A stretch of DNA of 40,521 bases from a bacterium. GTDB lineage: Bacteria; Verrucomicrobiota; Kiritimatiellia; CAIKKV01; CAITUY01. How positions within the stretch are numbered: position 1 is the stretch's first letter; each line of letters starts with the position of its first letter. Under the pieces are notes generated by a model that ran no database searches, was not told the origin of the DNA, and saw only the letters and a program-made list of their open reading frames with translations. The DNA lies in assembly GCA_037128595.1 (NCBI GenBank), contig JBAXWB010000037.1, forward strand, positions 1 to 40,521, given 5' to 3'. This document shows, piece by piece, positions 19,801 to 26,642 of the stretch. The position numbers and the translations under genes were made by a program.

Positions 19801-20115
19801 GTTGATCGCGGCCTGAATGGCACTGGTCGCGTCGTTGGTTCCGCTGTTGTCGGCATTGTAAGGCGGCTGGGTCACGGTGAATACCGGGCCGGAAATACTG
19901 GGCAGAGGCGCTTCCCCCGCCTTATAGCCGGCGTAGGAGAAGTCCTGGATCAGTTTATCCGTTTGAAAGTCGACCGCGCCGTTGGTCGGCGGCTGCCAAT
20001 CGGCAGGATACAGCGTGCTGCGCCAGGCCATGACGGGCACAGCACACAGCAGCAACAGTGCGACAGCAAGAAAGACAATAATCCCGCGTGAAACGGGATG
20101 AATGGTGTTTTCCAT
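16882..20115 (-). CDS. Secreted pectate-lyase-3 type beta-helix protein with lectin-like C-terminus
   Basis: This 1077-residue protein has a signal peptide (GIIVFLAVALLLLCAVPVMA, 11-30). Residues about 75-130 carry the Pectate_lyase_3 entry motif (NDATSAIQAAINAAQ, then GGGVVVLPAGRY), followed by a right-handed beta-helix to about 650 with repeated turns (GALTIGSGG, GGLTLGDGA). A bacterial-repeat-like domain (about 655-735) and a second short beta-helix (about 740-850) follow, then a LamG-like jelly roll (about 865-1045). The C-terminus has a calcium-loop motif, DLDHDGIPDAVEI. Function could be polysaccharide lyase, exo-glycosidase or adhesin; catalytic residues are not assignable by eye. No Shine-Dalgarno precedes the ATG, unlike most neighbours. 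Codon composition is Asn/Thr/Ser-rich, as usual for such surface proteins. Confidence 0.87.
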   Translation of the reverse strand: MENTIHPVSRGIIVFLAVALLLLCAVPVMAWRSTLYPADWQPPTNGAVDFQTDKLIQDFSYAGYKAGEAPLPSISGPVFTVTQPPYNADNSGTNDATSAIQAAINAAQTAGGGVVVLPAGRYAVSPQGANTYALLINASNVVLRGAGTGATYLLNTSTNMRGKSIILVIGPSSAGFYSSGSGSTVLSTNLLGPAVDIPVASTNGFVPGQWVVVRADCTDAWITEHNEPDWLGYGSSLGGVAYFRRVLAVSSSTITLNVPTRYYLKTRDNARVVRLGGSPLSGCGLEDFSIGNVQHGGSGVVSNGINVEGTGWAENDYTVPGTGGYDAHGSYAIQFTWARDSWVRNVATFQAPGNTTTCHLLSNGIGLNECTQITLTNLTLQRAQYGGGGGNGYLYRLSNSSECLVDNCRATFSRSGFVLAQMAACGNVFLGCTSTDSAHQNGASGSENTYGGYSDHHMHFSHANLVDACTSGSNSNWEARYRPDSVPPHALSSAHGVFWNTGGVGRGIGANGPYAVRSEQSRYGYVIGTRGTRTNVWLTTYGGTKCDPVDHVEGIGQGDTLEPVSLYADQLQRRLNRMTVAAGGSMTLSNTVVNYGALTIGSGGVLHVVNGTLIVGNYGGLTLGDGALLQMTNSTLIAGNYTNTGTFTLSMVTNIVTAGVGGAITPSGTNTMISTWSNVTYSLTAAVGYGVGSLTNNGVVTNFSGTKTATYTDPASNITNNQIITAAFVYNGVRFVPGDYGTITGALAAAQAGDQIVISSGTYAETLVVSNTVTLVGSNVTGVAGLTVLSNQTLVLSGFTSFAVSALAIQSGGIVQVSNSTVTVNGMTLTGTFTLNSQWGTSPIPSSLNFSADFESYSTNIPLALCGGGGWSATDPGSMVQGPVAHQSAKAAKVASASSLSLAVNGEGISNVWTDVWLNDREPRYAEMSTPTGTTNMAVMLFVNTNNHVVIWNSNAWDECTLDVAGNAAQVFSTGQWVRVSFYEDFTAQKAALFVNGQLLRQQVPFVSFVGSYHAFKLSSGVGAAYLDDVQVWTNIPATLTNMPMSDLDHDGIPDAVEIARKGTLYDRSTGTMLLVH

Positions 20116-20303
20116 ACGATGTAAATAGAATACTGCCTACCAGACGCTCTGTATATATACTTTGCATAGTTTTTTTTGCATTGCAACTTACTACACATAA
20201 ATATGTTATGTTTCTATACTCAAATACTGCTATTCACATCTTTGCATTATGAGAGGCAGATTGAATCCAGACCTCCTGATATCAGCCTAACCCGGCATAG
20301 CCC

Positions 20304-20472
20304 AGGGCAGACGCATCTAAATGCTCCGTCAATATGAGAAATTTTAGACAGAATTAACAAAATTAACAAAATTGTTTAGGGATAGATGCAGATTCTTCTC
20401 TCACCATTTTGAACATTCTGTAAATTCTGTCAAAAATCTGGGTTTTGCTGAAGTTTTAGATGCGTCTGCCCT
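20304..20472. repeat. 169-bp MITE-like element with 18-bp perfect terminal inverted repeats
   Basis: 20304-20321 (AGGGCAGACGCATCTAAA) is the exact reverse complement of 20455-20472. A second inverted pair lies inside at the same distance from each end (20339-20355 and 20423-20439, 15 of 17 matching, core GACAGAATT). Each arm is therefore a roughly 50-bp inverted copy of the other. No open reading frame and no clear target-site duplication are seen. It could be a non-autonomous mobile element or a structured regulatory repeat. Confidence 0.65.
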
Positions 20473-20529
20473 ATACACTTAGTCTTGCCAAGATGCATGA
20501 TATATGATTCTATCTTCATGAAGTTCAAC

Positions 20530-20534
20530 GGGAG
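20530..20534 (+). promoter_or_regulatory. Ribosome binding site deciding the vapB start
   Basis: GGGAG lies 7 nt before the ATG at 20542. The longer frame starting at 20485 has no such site, and the ribbon-helix-helix fold begins right after the chosen methionine. Confidence 0.7.
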
Positions 20535-20541
20535 AAACGCG

Positions 20542-20805
20542 ATGGCGATATTACAGGTCCGCAACATGGACAAGGAACTTTACACGGCGCTTGGCAGACG
20601 GGCGGCGCTCGAAAACCGCTCCATCAGCCAGGAAGTCATCGAGATTATTAAGAGATATCTGGCAACTCCCGTTACCCGGAAGGGCGCCGCCGATGAGGAG
20701 GCTTTGGGCCTGGCCGGATCGTGGGAGGACTCCCGGTCGGAGAAGGAGATCGCCGGCGCCATTCGCAAGGAGCGCACAACCAGGCGCTTTCACGGAGAAT
20801 TCTGA
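20542..20805 (+). CDS. vapB: VapB/FitA-like ribbon-helix-helix antitoxin
   Basis: The protein has 87 residues. It begins MAILQVRNMDKELYTAL, followed by a helix-turn-helix segment ending ENRSISQEVIEIIKRYLA, typical of FitA/Arc-type ribbon-helix-helix antitoxins. Such proteins bind the operator of their own operon and cap the PIN toxin with the C-terminal tail, here the charged ERTTRRFHGEF. The stop codon overlaps the toxin start by one base (TGATG), which implies coupled translation and fixes the pairing with the next gene. Antitoxins of this family usually repress their own promoter; the inverted-repeat element just upstream is a candidate operator region, though nothing proves it. Confidence 0.88.
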   Translation: MAILQVRNMDKELYTALGRRAALENRSISQEVIEIIKRYLATPVTRKGAADEEALGLAGSWEDSRSEKEIAGAIRKERTTRRFHGEF

Positions 20806-21197
20806 TGTATCTGCTTGATACCGATACCCTGATCTACTTCCTCAAAGGTAACGCCCCGGTTGTCAGAAACTTCAAGGCCTGCTCAAACAGCCCCAAAGCG
20901 CTATCCGTCATCACCTATGGGGAACTTGTCCATGGTTGCCGCAAATCGGAACGTGTTGTGGAGAATCTGGCCAAAGTGCATCGCCTTGCCGAACTCTACC
21001 CGGTTATTGATGTAACCCGCTCCGTAATGGACAGCTTTGGCGAGATAAAAGCCTCACTCTCCAGGGCGGGGACGACGATTGATGATTTCGACCTCTTGAT
21101 CGGGTGCACGGCGTTGACGCTGAACTATGCCGTTGTCAGCAACAACGTGAAGCACTATCAGAAAATCCCCGGCCTCAATGTCGTGAATTGGGCGTGA
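20805..21197 (+). CDS. vapC: VapC PIN-domain ribonuclease toxin
   Basis: The protein has 130 residues, the usual VapC length. PIN acidic residues are visible: D5 in YLLDTDTLIYF, E40 in ITYGELVHG and the D93/D94/D96 cluster in TIDDFDLLIG. The C-terminal block AVVSNNVKHYQKIPGL is the usual VapC pattern, with N in place of the more common T/D-N. VapC toxins are Mg-dependent RNases, commonly cutting initiator tRNA or 23S rRNA. The toxin is encoded directly after its antitoxin with a 1-bp overlap. It appears intact. Confidence 0.93.
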   Translation: MYLLDTDTLIYFLKGNAPVVRNFKACSNSPKALSVITYGELVHGCRKSERVVENLAKVHRLAELYPVIDVTRSVMDSFGEIKASLSRAGTTIDDFDLLIGCTALTLNYAVVSNNVKHYQKIPGLNVVNWA

Positions 21198-21288
21198 TCA
21201 CCCCGTCCTTTCGAGACCATCGGGCCGCCTGGGACAGGTTGTTTGTCGCCAGGACTCAAGAAGTCGATCCGCCCACCCCCCCGCTCGA

Positions 21289-21346
21289 CCGAGGGGCGTA
21301 TCTCTAATTATGTTGCGCGCAACATAATTGCAGATGCGCCCCTCGG
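21289..21346. repeat. 58-bp near-perfect palindrome
   Basis: The centre is between 21317 and 21318. The inner 24 bp (21306-21329, core ATGTTGCGCGCAACAT) are perfect. Outer arms CGAGGGGCG/CGCCCCTCG pair with three non-Watson-Crick positions, two of them G-U in RNA. No T-run follows, so it is not a standard intrinsic terminator. It lies 92 bp after vapC and 75 bp before the next PIN gene. Confidence 0.8.
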
Positions 21347-21421
21347 GAGGAATTAAAGTGAGACAAAAATTGACCCATAATCCGTCGAGTGCTAGATTAT
21401 TTAAGTAGTACGGTATAAATA

Positions 21422-21907
21422 ATGAAAACGGTTTATATTGAAACATCCATTGTTAGTTACCTGACGGCCAGGCCATCGAGAAGCATACTGGCGGCGGCTT
21501 GGCAGCAAGCGACTGAGGACTGGTGGACTTTTCAACGTTCGCGATTTGAGTTGTTCACTTCCGAACTAGTTGTCAAGGAAGCTGAGCAAGGGAATACGGA
21601 AGCAGCACAACGGAGAATTGCTGCTTTAGCCGGAATTCAACAACTCGCCATAACGGATGAAGTGTCAAGCCTCGCGGCAAACCTGCTGGATGAAGGAGCA
21701 TTACCGTCGATTGCCGCAGATGACGCTATGCATGTGGCGGTGGCAGCCTATCATGGAGTGGATTACCTGCTTACCTGGAACTGTCGGCATATAGATAATG
21801 CCGAAAAGAAACCTGTAATACGCAGTGTGTGTGCGTCAAAAGGGTTTCCATGCCCGGAAATTTGCACACCCATGGAACTTATGGGGGATACCGAAAATGA
21901 AAGATGA
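21422..21907 (+). CDS. PIN-domain protein, second VapC-like toxin
   Basis: The protein has 161 residues. It opens MKTVYIETSIVSYL, with E7 in place of the more usual first aspartate, as in a known PIN subfamily with a YIETSI start. SELVVKEAEQG carries the second acidic residue and IAADDAMHVAVAAYHGVDYLLTWNCRHI the DD-plus-W-N motifs. Proteins of this type are annotated as type II toxin VapC-family or PIN proteins. Its last 11 bp overlap a small gene in another frame, so the order here is toxin first. No clear ribosome site precedes the ATG. The 58-bp palindrome upstream may serve as operator. Confidence 0.85.
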   Translation: MKTVYIETSIVSYLTARPSRSILAAAWQQATEDWWTFQRSRFELFTSELVVKEAEQGNTEAAQRRIAALAGIQQLAITDEVSSLAANLLDEGALPSIAADDAMHVAVAAYHGVDYLLTWNCRHIDNAEKKPVIRSVCASKGFPCPEICTPMELMGDTENER

Positions 21908-22076
21908 AATCATTGAGCAAGTGTGGCGCATAAAGGATGCCATAGCGAAAAAGTACAAATATGATGTGCGCGCCTTGGCCAAGGATCTGCAAAAAAGGGA
22001 ACGATCATCCACCGCTGTTATTGTCAATTTGCATGACTCCCGCATGAACCATTCTTTCGGCTCTGCCGGTCGTTGA
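21897..22076 (+). CDS. Small partner of the PIN protein, putative antitoxin
   Basis: The product has 59 residues (MKDEIIEQVWRIKDAIAKKY...) and starts within the last 11 bp of the PIN gene. The pattern DEIIEQVWRIKDAIAKKYKYD followed by a basic amphipathic segment (LAKDLQKRERSS) is one I recognise as a short conserved family encoded next to this type of PIN gene, presumably as the antitoxin. The C-terminal 20 residues (VNLHDSRMNHSFGSAGR) look unlike the usual ending and may be altered. It is assigned from context and the N-terminal pattern. Confidence 0.7.
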   Translation: MKDEIIEQVWRIKDAIAKKYKYDVRALAKDLQKRERSSTAVIVNLHDSRMNHSFGSAGR

Positions 22077-22199
22077 ACTGATATAGATTCCCCAGGGACT
22101 TCAGTCACCACCAATGTCATGGGCGGGGCCATATTCCGAATTCCTTACCCTTCTTCTGTCTTGCCGCGACGTTCCCAGGGGGTGTCGGTTGTTCTCTCA

Positions 22200-22313
22200 T
22201 TACGGACTGGTTGCGACGCGCGGGGTGATCATAAAACTGCGTTCGACCATGCGGGCGGACTGCACTGCGGGCTCAAGGGAACGGCCAAACTGGGCAGCGC
22301 GTATTGTGGACAT
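22200..22313 (-). pseudogene. 3' fragment of the alpha/beta-hydrolase gene
   Basis: About 35 codons (from MSTIRAAQFGRSLEP to a TAA) match the C-terminal region of the protein encoded at 24948-26642. The DNA match is 22209-22301 against 24978-25070, 93 bp with 7 mismatches, in the same orientation and the same reading frame. Both ends of the gene are missing, so it cannot encode the enzyme. It lies 10 bp past the stop of the LamG/BNR gene, so that gene is flanked by two copies of this tail. Confidence 0.85.
22209..22301. repeat. 93-bp direct repeat, partner at 24978-25070
   Basis: The two copies are about 92 percent identical by direct comparison and lie 2769 bp apart in direct orientation, bracketing the LamG/BNR gene. 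Recombination between them would delete that gene. Confidence 0.9.
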
Positions 22314-22323
22314 TCGCTGATTT

Positions 22324-24945
22324 TCACTTCAATCCGGCGTGGTTCATGAGCGAGAGCCAGAGGTCCCACCATTGGCCGGTGTTATTTTGCAGCAGGTCGG
22401 CATTGTGGTCCGGCGCCGGATTGGTGGTCAGAGGCAAAGCAACCGGAGAGCCGTCGGCACGGTGGAAGGTCTTGGTGTCGTCGTCGGAATAGGCGTAAAC
22501 GCTGGAGAACCGGACATACCCGTCCCCGTCGAGTCCTTCGATCCTCATTTTTATGTGCAGGCGACCGGTCTTATCGAATTTAGCACCCCAGTCATCCCGG
22601 CAGTAATTGTAGAAGTTAGGCTGCCAGGCCCAGGCCAGCGGGCGCTCGGCGGTGGGAGCTTTAGGGGCGGAGCCGCGGGCGGGATCGTGCAGATAGTTCA
22701 GCCAGTTGGCGTCATGGTGCCGCGCCGACTCGATCAGATCGAACGGGTCGCCCCCGACTGTCGCCCAGCGCTTGGTCTTAGCATCGTATCTGAACATGCC
22801 CCAGCACTGCCAGCCACAGGCATTGGCCCGGCCGTAGAGGTAGGTCTTGCTGGCGGGGCTCTGCAGGAAGACCATGTAATTCAAATAGCTGGCGGGGATG
22901 GCGCGGGGATCGGACTTGCGGCCGACGAACTCGAAGGTCTCAATGTTTCCGGGCTCCTTCGTGACCCAATACATCTGGGCCGGGAAGTCCGCATGGTTGC
23001 GATCCCGGGGAACCCCCATCTCTTCCCAACTGCCGGGGATGTAGCTGTCGGGGTTCGGGACGTTGTGCTGACCCCCAATGAGATGGATATAGCCGGCCTC
23101 ATCGACGAAGAGGGACCACCCGAGCATTTTCGCGTCGGAGCCGTCGATGACAAAATCTTCACCTCCCAGATACACTTTCTGCTGGGTGCCGTCGGGGTTG
23201 ATTTTGGTGATCGGGATACGATAGAGGCGAGGGAAGTCCGATGAGCGCCAGCCCTTCGCCTGGGGATACTTCCCGGCCAGCTTGCCGACGATCTTCTCAT
23301 AGTCGTCCTTGGAAACCTGCTCCCCACCCTGCCATGCGATGCCGCTACCTACTTTGTAAGTGACTCCCTTGTCGCGGATAATCGAGGTGTAATCCCGTTT
23401 GCCGGGTTCCCGATAGCTGAAAAAGCGCTCGCCGTTCTCCACCGGCGGCAGCTTGGTGAACGCATCAAGAGCATCCATGGTGCGATGCTCGCCCACCAGG
23501 CGCCGCACCGCGTCGAAGCGCGTCCCGGTCAGATCCATGAGTGCAAACACGGGTTTGGCCAGGGCCAGTCCCAGGATGTCGCGCGCTTGCGGGTCGCTGG
23601 GCGAGATGTCCAGCAACGCCCGGATCAGGGCATTGCGCAGCAGATCCTCGACGCGCGGCAGGCGCTCGCCCTCTTGCTTCAGCAATTCGTTCAGGGTCCG
23701 GGCGAGTGCCGCACTGGCGCTGGCGGCATCCTGTTTCATGGCGGCCAGTGCCAGGGCCGCCTCGGCACGTTCGCCCGGTGCCTTGTCGGCGGCCTGAACG
23801 ACCGCGACCATTTGCGGCAGGGCGGCGCGCAGGGCGGCGCGGGCCGGATCACTGTTGAGTTTGACGAGCAGTTGCGCCGCCAGCAACCGGCAGTCGGCCT
23901 CCTGGAGGGCGGCGATCAGCACCGGCAGAAGGGACTTGGACAAGGGCTGCAGGGTGGCGGCATCCTTCTTGCCGAAGAGCTGCAGCGCCGCGCGGCGCTG
24001 CGGCGCAGGGAGGTCTTTCAAATCCCCTGCGGCCATGCCGCGGCCATTGAGCACAACCATGTCCTCGCCATAAAACTTCGGCTGTGCCGACGGCCGGGTC
24101 ACCGCGTGAAGCCGGGCGACCTCTTCTGCAGACAAGGCCCGGTCGAACCAGACCATGTCCCGCACCGATCCGTCCAGCGATCCGGATTTTCCAGTCATCT
24201 GATGCCACCAGTAGGCATCGTTGCCGATCTGGATACTCCGGTTCTCGCTCTTGTAAGGGATGTCCTCGTTGGTCGCAAGCAGGTGTCCGTCGAGATAGAG
24301 CGAGCCTTTGCCGTGTAGGTCTGCGGCATCTTTCCATCGAGTCGCCTCGAAGGTATAGAGAAGATGGTGCCACTCACCCAGGGAGAGCGACGGCTTGCCT
24401 TCACCCAGGCGCTTCTCCGGTGACCAGAGCCACGTCCTAAACACATCCGGCTTACCTTTGCTGACCACATCTATCAATTCCTGCCTACGCACGCAAAGCT
24501 GCACACCGACAGCGTTCACCCCGTCCTTGTTGCCGATGAGCAGCAACCCCATGCGGCCCGTCGAGTCTGAACCTTCGACCTTTGAGCGGATGAATACCCA
24601 GCCCCCGATGGTGAGCGACTTGCTCTGATACTTCGTGCTCGCCGGGATCTCGGCCCATTGGTAGGCGCCGGTGAAGTCAAGCAGGCCCTTGTCCCATGGG
24701 ACGTGGATGATACGACCATGGTTTTTATTCCCGGAACGGTCGTTCAGCGTCTCGCCGCTCCCCTCGTCCGCCGGCCAGTAGCCAACCGGCTTCAAGGCGA
24801 GCACGGCCAGATAGCGTTCATCAATGATCTTGTCCGCCGCCGCTTTCTGGGCCGCGGCGGCGGCGCCGTTCGTGGGCTCGTTCTGGGATTTGACCTGGGC
24901 GTTGAGCAGCACGGCGGAGGCAAGAAGGAGGAGGAGTGGTTTCAT
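22324..24945 (-). CDS. Secreted LamG / helical-repeat / BNR-like propeller protein, possible lyase
   Basis: The protein has 873 residues from the chosen start. An ATG at 24951 forms an ATGA overlap with the upstream stop, but the ATG at 24945 has AAGGA at 6 nt and opens straight into the signal peptide (MKPLLLLLASAVLLNAQ). Counting from 24951, a LamG/concanavalin-like domain spans about 45-285 (LKPVGYWPADEGSGETLNDRSG, RALSAEEVARLH). An alanine/leucine-rich HEAT-like helical region follows (about 310-480), then a region of about 500-870 resembling BNR_4 propellers (YIHLIGGQHNVP, ARHHDANWLNYLHD, GRLHIKMRIEG). BNR_4 includes ulvan-type lyases of PL24/PL25, so a lyase is possible, but the match is partial. 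It is last in the operon. Confidence 0.85.
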   Translation of the reverse strand: MKPLLLLLASAVLLNAQVKSQNEPTNGAAAAAQKAAADKIIDERYLAVLALKPVGYWPADEGSGETLNDRSGNKNHGRIIHVPWDKGLLDFTGAYQWAEIPASTKYQSKSLTIGGWVFIRSKVEGSDSTGRMGLLLIGNKDGVNAVGVQLCVRRQELIDVVSKGKPDVFRTWLWSPEKRLGEGKPSLSLGEWHHLLYTFEATRWKDAADLHGKGSLYLDGHLLATNEDIPYKSENRSIQIGNDAYWWHQMTGKSGSLDGSVRDMVWFDRALSAEEVARLHAVTRPSAQPKFYGEDMVVLNGRGMAAGDLKDLPAPQRRAALQLFGKKDAATLQPLSKSLLPVLIAALQEADCRLLAAQLLVKLNSDPARAALRAALPQMVAVVQAADKAPGERAEAALALAAMKQDAASASAALARTLNELLKQEGERLPRVEDLLRNALIRALLDISPSDPQARDILGLALAKPVFALMDLTGTRFDAVRRLVGEHRTMDALDAFTKLPPVENGERFFSYREPGKRDYTSIIRDKGVTYKVGSGIAWQGGEQVSKDDYEKIVGKLAGKYPQAKGWRSSDFPRLYRIPITKINPDGTQQKVYLGGEDFVIDGSDAKMLGWSLFVDEAGYIHLIGGQHNVPNPDSYIPGSWEEMGVPRDRNHADFPAQMYWVTKEPGNIETFEFVGRKSDPRAIPASYLNYMVFLQSPASKTYLYGRANACGWQCWGMFRYDAKTKRWATVGGDPFDLIESARHHDANWLNYLHDPARGSAPKAPTAERPLAWAWQPNFYNYCRDDWGAKFDKTGRLHIKMRIEGLDGDGYVRFSSVYAYSDDDTKTFHRADGSPVALPLTTNPAPDHNADLLQNNTGQWWDLWLSLMNHAGLK

Positions 24946-24947
24946 GG

Positions 24948-26642
24948 TCATTCCTTGGGAAGAGCTTCGGCAATCACGGTTGCGACACGCGGGGTGATCA
25001 TAAAACTGCGTTCGACCATGCGGGTGGACTGCACAGCGGGCTCAATGGAACGGCCGAACTGGATAGCGCGGATGGTGACCTTGATCGGGAAACGGCTGCG
25101 CGGCGGGATGTCGGTAAAGGTCAGCGTCTTGCCGGAAACCCGCGCCGGCCCCACGATCACGCAATACTCCACAGGCAACCCGGCATCGGTAACGGCTTTC
25201 AATTCAAGCGGCGTGGTTCCGGCCGCTTGATCCGGGATTTCCGGGAAGGTGAGGGTCTGGGGCTTTCCTGTTTTGTTACTCGGGAATCCCAAGTTGAAGG
25301 GCTGGATTGACGGGCGGTATTCGTCGTCGCCCGGATGCCGGACATAGATCATCGAACCCCAGAGTCGGTCGACGATCGGGCGGATGGTGCCGGTTCCGGT
25401 CACCATAGCATTCCCGGAGAGCCAGGCGATTTGGATTTTACCCTTGTCTGAATGTCCGAGCGCCTGGCCCGCGCCCGTGGTGAAGTTGGTGGGAATCCTG
25501 TCAAGGAATGCGGGCTTGAGAGTGAAGGTGACACCGTCCTCTCCGACAACGGGGGCGACCCCTTCAAACAAGCCACTGTCTTGAACGGCCGGGATTGCAC
25601 CGTCGTTACGGAGGATTACCGGAATCTGGGTCTTGCGGGTCCAGTTGACATTCATGAGTGTTTCGACGGCCATGGCCATTTCCTTATCGAAGAACCAGAC
25701 CCCGTTTTTGGCGCTGTCCGTTGCGGATTTCGCAGGTTGCGCCGGGGATCGCCTGGGGTTGCTCATGTCCAAGTCAACGACCCAACCGCTGTCAATGTCC
25801 ACCGGTTTGAGGACGCCGCCGGCGGCAGGCAGGCGGGCTGGAACGACTTTGCGGACATACATCGCGATCATGTCCGCTTCGGCGTCGGTCATGACGAAAT
25901 GGCTGCTGCCGTTTTCGAGCAAGAAACTCATGGGCCGATGGGTCGTAGCCCGGTCTTTTCCGATGGCGGTCGGCTCCCAGAAGTTCGGGGCGTTTTTAGT
26001 CCAATCTTTCTTCTGCTGGCCCCATTCCGTGAAGTTGCTACCCAGCTCGAACAGAGGGACTTGCCGATTGTTCGGAAGGGTGAAGTCCATCATGCACTTG
26101 AAGACGATCTGGGCGAGGCAACGCTCCGGTTTCCAGTTTGCCAGTCGCTGTGTGAAAAACCCAATGGTAGAGTGCCCGAAGGGTAGCCACGGCGCGCTGG
26201 CGATCTCCGCGTAGCCGGACACGGTCGCCAGTTCGTCCAGCGCTTTCTGCAGGACCGCCCCATCCTGGTCAGGGTGCTCGAAGGTCGGCGCGAAGAAGGG
26301 ATTGAACCAGACCATGGCCATGTCCGTGTCGCGGCATGCCTGGCGGATGGCCGCATTTTCCGCAAAGCCTTGTTCGGCCACATTCTGCTGAGCGAGGACT
26401 ATGCCCCTGATGGTCCGGCATTTCTCCGGAATCCACAGGTATGCGGTAGTGGTCTGCGGCTTGCCCTTAGCATCTGTAAACGGCACGGAGGCCATGAACT
26501 GAAACTCCGAACAACGCGTATTGCGGACAACGGGTTCTGAGCTTGCGGATGCGGGAGCGGCGGCCAGCAGAATGGCCAGCGCGACAACGCTGGAGATCGG
26601 CACGAGCCGCATTGAGACTGTTTTGATCATTTCACTTTTCAT
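24948..26642 (-). CDS. Secreted alpha/beta-hydrolase, putative carbohydrate esterase
   Basis: The protein has 564 residues, with a signal peptide about 11-34 (LVPISSVVALAILLAAAPASA). Nucleophile S158 lies in the elbow PFGHSTIGFF (G-x-S-x-x-G), and H248 in NGSSHFVMTDAEAD is a good candidate catalytic histidine. The N-terminal 280 residues form the hydrolase; the remainder is beta-rich and may be accessory. Family-level knowledge gives only esterase/hydrolase, and the neighbourhood suggests deacylation of a glycan. The start has AAAGG at 6 nt and overlaps the preceding fragment gene by ATGA; its own end touches the next gene by ATGA as well. A degraded copy of its 3' end lies at 22200-22313. 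Confidence 0.85.
   Translation of the reverse strand: MKSEMIKTVSMRLVPISSVVALAILLAAAPASASSEPVVRNTRCSEFQFMASVPFTDAKGKPQTTTAYLWIPEKCRTIRGIVLAQQNVAEQGFAENAAIRQACRDTDMAMVWFNPFFAPTFEHPDQDGAVLQKALDELATVSGYAEIASAPWLPFGHSTIGFFTQRLANWKPERCLAQIVFKCMMDFTLPNNRQVPLFELGSNFTEWGQQKKDWTKNAPNFWEPTAIGKDRATTHRPMSFLLENGSSHFVMTDAEADMIAMYVRKVVPARLPAAGGVLKPVDIDSGWVVDLDMSNPRRSPAQPAKSATDSAKNGVWFFDKEMAMAVETLMNVNWTRKTQIPVILRNDGAIPAVQDSGLFEGVAPVVGEDGVTFTLKPAFLDRIPTNFTTGAGQALGHSDKGKIQIAWLSGNAMVTGTGTIRPIVDRLWGSMIYVRHPGDDEYRPSIQPFNLGFPSNKTGKPQTLTFPEIPDQAAGTTPLELKAVTDAGLPVEYCVIVGPARVSGKTLTFTDIPPRSRFPIKVTIRAIQFGRSIEPAVQSTRMVERSFMITPRVATVIAEALPKE

Larger units (their letters stand above)
20116..20541. other. 426-bp AT-rich divergent intergenic region
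   Basis: This gap separates the minus-strand beta-helix gene from the plus-strand VapBC operon, so promoters for both should lie here. Three TTTGCAT boxes occur at 20161, 20175 and 20241. A MITE-like element fills 20304-20472. A TTGCCA at 20485-20490 could be a -35 box for vapB, but no good -10 lies at the right distance. No gene is supported. Confidence 0.6.

Noticed and set aside
20304-20472. Complete insertion sequence
   Set aside because: It is only 169 bp, has no transposase frame and no clear target-site duplication, so only a MITE-like label is supported.
21289-21346. Intrinsic transcription terminator after vapC
   Set aside because: The stem is strong but no T-rich tract follows on either strand, and the loop is essentially absent.
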